From a virus, in the IMG/VR virus record IMGVR_UViG_3300025141_000220, positions 1 to 42,495 of that record: a DNA stretch of 42,495 nt; one strand, written 5' to 3'. The position numbers and the translations under genes are program-made. Below the pieces are notes generated by a model. That model worked only from the letters and a program-made list of their open reading frames with translations. It did no database searches and was not told where the DNA came from. Shown one piece after another: positions 40,245 to 42,495 of the stretch (the first letter of the stretch is position 1; the number at the start of each line of letters is the position of its first letter).

Positions 40245-42495
40245 TTACCCTACCTGTATCTTATCGAGTAGGTCAGGTTGGGTACCGGGGCGTGATTTTG
40301 ACAAACCATCAAAATAAGGCAATGAAGAAGTAGCAAACTGTGAAAGATTTTGAGAATTTGTCGAGTCCGGGGATATTCCTAATTCTCCGGCGCGTGATGT
40401 AAAATTAACTTCAATAACAGGCTCACCAAGTATTTGATTGTCAAAAAATCTAGTCGTCAATGTTGGCTCTAGCATATCTCTAAACTGACCGTATGCATCA
40501 CACCTAAAAATGGCAGTTGGGGAAATAGGAGCTGCATTAATTAGCCCATACTTCCATCCACGAACATTAGGCTGGAACACGTTTCCTAGGGTCGTTCCAC
40601 TGGTATTCCAGTCTACTACGCCCTTTCCGGTAAATGCTGCATTATGAGCCGCGTCGCCAATTCCCCAGATAACCTTTAATAAGTCTGTCTCACTCGATAA
40701 AACTTTTGAGTTAGAATAGTCTTCTCCATAGGTAACTTTGGCAGAACTTTTATACACAGGTCCCCAACTGTTATTAGGAGACCGAATGCCGCCGGCGGTG
40801 AAGGATACTGAAGCATTACCAACAGATTGGATACCGGGCTTACTAAAAATATCTCTTACTATCGGTTTTCGCGTAATATCAGAGATATCTGACTCAAATG
40901 GAAAGCCCATAACTTGTTTATCAGGAGTAGAGCCTGCATCCAAGATGAGTGATTGAAGAGTGTTTGTGGAGACTGAGAAGGAGTAGAAAGCAAGGCCGCG
41001 TTTTTCAATAACCTCACCCATATTAGGTGTACAAGAATCATAGTAGACTCTGGCTGAGTCGGTCGCTCTCACAAATCGCTGTAGACTTCCTGTTATCCCG
41101 CCTTGACCGGCGACAACTGATGCTTGCACTTTTCGTACATTTGCTACAAGATCATTATGCCCAGGAGGGGAGGGATTGACGAATTTGGTCGGATCAGAAA
41201 GGTCATACATTGAACCGGTTACTACATTGTCTAAATAAGAACCATAGTAGCTAGAAATCGGTTCAACTTGCCACTGATCTAGACAACGGGCCTCTCCGTA
41301 AGGTGACATATCGTCTCGAACATCTTCATGAAGTGCGTCTGAAGTAAGTGGCTGATTTGTCTCAAATGAAACAGGAGAGTTTTCTCTAACTTCTGTTCCA
41401 AAAAAAGTCACTCCAGCAGATCCAGCTCCCAAGACTGTTGAGCATTCCTGAGAAAGCCCTCGCTCGGTTTCCCATTTCCAGGTGCCTAAGGCAGCGGCAG
41501 TTGTCCTATAAGTCCACGGGGCAGCCTGATTTGCAAATAGTATGATTAGTTTATCTGCGGGCATTAGAAGAAAAGGACTTACACGGGATGTATCCTTAGA
41601 AATGTTTACAGGAAATTCATTACGATCGGGCCCGTTTCCAAACGGAGCTTTCACATTTCGATACGATCCGGATTTTTCTAGAATCTCAGTTCCTGATGTG
41701 CCTCTTATGAAAGATCGTCCGTCGGAAAGATTATGTAGGCTTCTCCCTCCAGTTGACCTTCCATAGACCACGCCACCGTCTCGTTGGTGACCAGTTGCTC
41801 CCGCGGATGGGGGATAACTTATATATTGGGCAGGCGGTTGTGAAAATGGAGCTTCCAAAGGAGTTCGACATTCGTTTTCTATTCTAAAGCTACCCGTAGT
41901 GGATTGATCAACAGGGTCACTCGACTGATATTGCCCTACGCCTATCCACTTTTCAGCTGCTTGAGTCACCCATGGATATTCTGATGCAAACTCTTCAAAA
42001 GTCGGCCATCCGGCGATGACGCCCACAGCAGGGTAGTCGGCGTATTGGGCCACCCTTCCCCACCAGATAATTCTTCTATCTTGAGAATAAGTTGCATACT
42101 CTGGCTTGTTAGTCATGGGTGGGTAACCGGAACCTGCCCAATATTTAAATGTAGCCGGATCATTTAAACTTCCTGAAAACTTTAAATCTCTTTGCAAGAG
42201 CACCATAAAAGTTTGTGTCTGGGGTTGTTCAGCTATCCAGGGAGTTCCCGATGTTACTTTTCGGATACGACATTGAGACAAAGAAGCTGTGACGTCAAAA
42301 ACAATCTTTTCACATAGGAAAGGTGCAGTAATGTATTTAGACATTTCTATTACTTGATTGTTTGATGCCTCGAATTGATCTCCTAGCGGAAATTGTGCAG
42401 TATTACAAGGTGTTCCAACATATCTATTGCTTTCAAAAAAGTCCACAGCCGTTAGCGATGTGGTGAACCATCTCGGAGGTATTACTGCTAGGTTG
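40245..42495 (-). CDS. Large virion/tail protein (partial, 5' end off window)
   Basis: The frame stays open to the right edge. A GTG at 42444-42446 could be read as a start, but the codons before it give a sensible NLAVIPPRWFTTSLTAV with no stop, so the gene most probably begins outside the window. The visible 750 residues are rich in Gly, Ser, Pro and Trp. They include IIWWGRVAQYADYPAVGVIA and FLLMPADKLIILFANQAAP, phrases I recall from conserved structural proteins of large marine phages. The C-terminus is polar. No catalytic motif is seen. It precedes the fibre and spike genes and is probably a tail, baseplate or fibre-base protein. Confidence 0.75.
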   Translation of the reverse strand, partial: NLAVIPPRWFTTSLTAVDFFESNRYVGTPCNTAQFPLGDQFEASNNQVIEMSKYITAPFLCEKIVFDVTASLSQCRIRKVTSGTPWIAEQPQTQTFMVLLQRDLKFSGSLNDPATFKYWAGSGYPPMTNKPEYATYSQDRRIIWWGRVAQYADYPAVGVIAGWPTFEEFASEYPWVTQAAEKWIGVGQYQSSDPVDQSTTGSFRIENECRTPLEAPFSQPPAQYISYPPSAGATGHQRDGGVVYGRSTGGRSLHNLSDGRSFIRGTSGTEILEKSGSYRNVKAPFGNGPDRNEFPVNISKDTSRVSPFLLMPADKLIILFANQAAPWTYRTTAAALGTWKWETERGLSQECSTVLGAGSAGVTFFGTEVRENSPVSFETNQPLTSDALHEDVRDDMSPYGEARCLDQWQVEPISSYYGSYLDNVVTGSMYDLSDPTKFVNPSPPGHNDLVANVRKVQASVVAGQGGITGSLQRFVRATDSARVYYDSCTPNMGEVIEKRGLAFYSFSVSTNTLQSLILDAGSTPDKQVMGFPFESDISDITRKPIVRDIFSKPGIQSVGNASVSFTAGGIRSPNNSWGPVYKSSAKVTYGEDYSNSKVLSSETDLLKVIWGIGDAAHNAAFTGKGVVDWNTSGTTLGNVFQPNVRGWKYGLINAAPISPTAIFRCDAYGQFRDMLEPTLTTRFFDNQILGEPVIEVNFTSRAGELGISPDSTNSQNLSQFATSSLPYFDGLSKSRPGTQPDLLDKIQVG

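Noticed and set aside
42444-42446. GTG as start of the last gene
   Set aside because: The frame remains open upstream to the window edge with plausible coding sequence, so the gene is best treated as cut by the edge.
1-42495. tRNAs, CRISPR arrays, insertion sequences, attachment sites, integrase
   Set aside because: I looked for cloverleaf-like, repeat-spacer and transposase signals and saw none; a tRNA scan was not possible.

Overview
The window is a 42.5 kb piece of a large T4-superfamily tailed phage (contractile-tailed, myovirus morphology). All supported genes lie on the minus strand, packed nearly end to end. The virion genes resemble T4 gp13, gp14, gp15, gp17, gp18, gp20, gp21, gp22 and gp23. 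Gene order, larger protein sizes and the surrounding unknown genes are unlike T4 itself and fit a distant, probably marine, uncultured lineage. That placement is inference from protein style (LamG and beta-helix adhesins, Gly/Ser-rich structural proteins, small unknown genes between capsid genes). The host is unknown. No integrase, tRNA, CRISPR, insertion sequence or host gene was seen.

Layout in transcription order (high to low coordinates): 42495-24530 holds tail-fibre, adhesin and other large virion proteins, including a beta-helix spike, FN3-containing proteins and a LamG protein. 24530-19639 is a DNA-metabolism block: a RuvC-like resolvase, a zinc-ribbon/TOPRIM primase, a single-polypeptide Mre11-Rad50 (gp47-gp46) fusion and a small zinc-ribbon protein. 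19623-9778 is the packaging and head block: a small unknown protein, large terminase, portal, an unknown protein, prohead protease, several small unknown proteins and an acidic scaffold. 9747-7801 is the major capsid gene, followed by the one strong intrinsic terminator in the window.

After the terminator comes the longest noncoding spacer (about 230 bp), with a palindrome. It leads into an unusual cassette: a PAS-domain protein translationally coupled to a C-terminally membrane-anchored coiled-coil protein, then a tiny Lys/Ala-rich protein. The window ends with the neck and tail-completion genes (gp13-, gp14- and gp15-like) and two tandem tail-sheath genes, the second cut by the window edge.

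The genes form a coherent assembly programme: scaffold, protease, portal and capsid build the prohead; terminase fills it; neck proteins join it to a sheathed tail; and the fibres decorate the tail. The recombination and priming genes would support replication. The most unusual observations are the PAS/membrane cassette, the fused Mre11-Rad50, the tandem sheath genes, and a 7-mer (ATATTTA) whose three minus-strand occurrences all sit 16-19 nt upstream of start codons. Family assignments rest on motif and recalled sequence similarity only; no database search was run.
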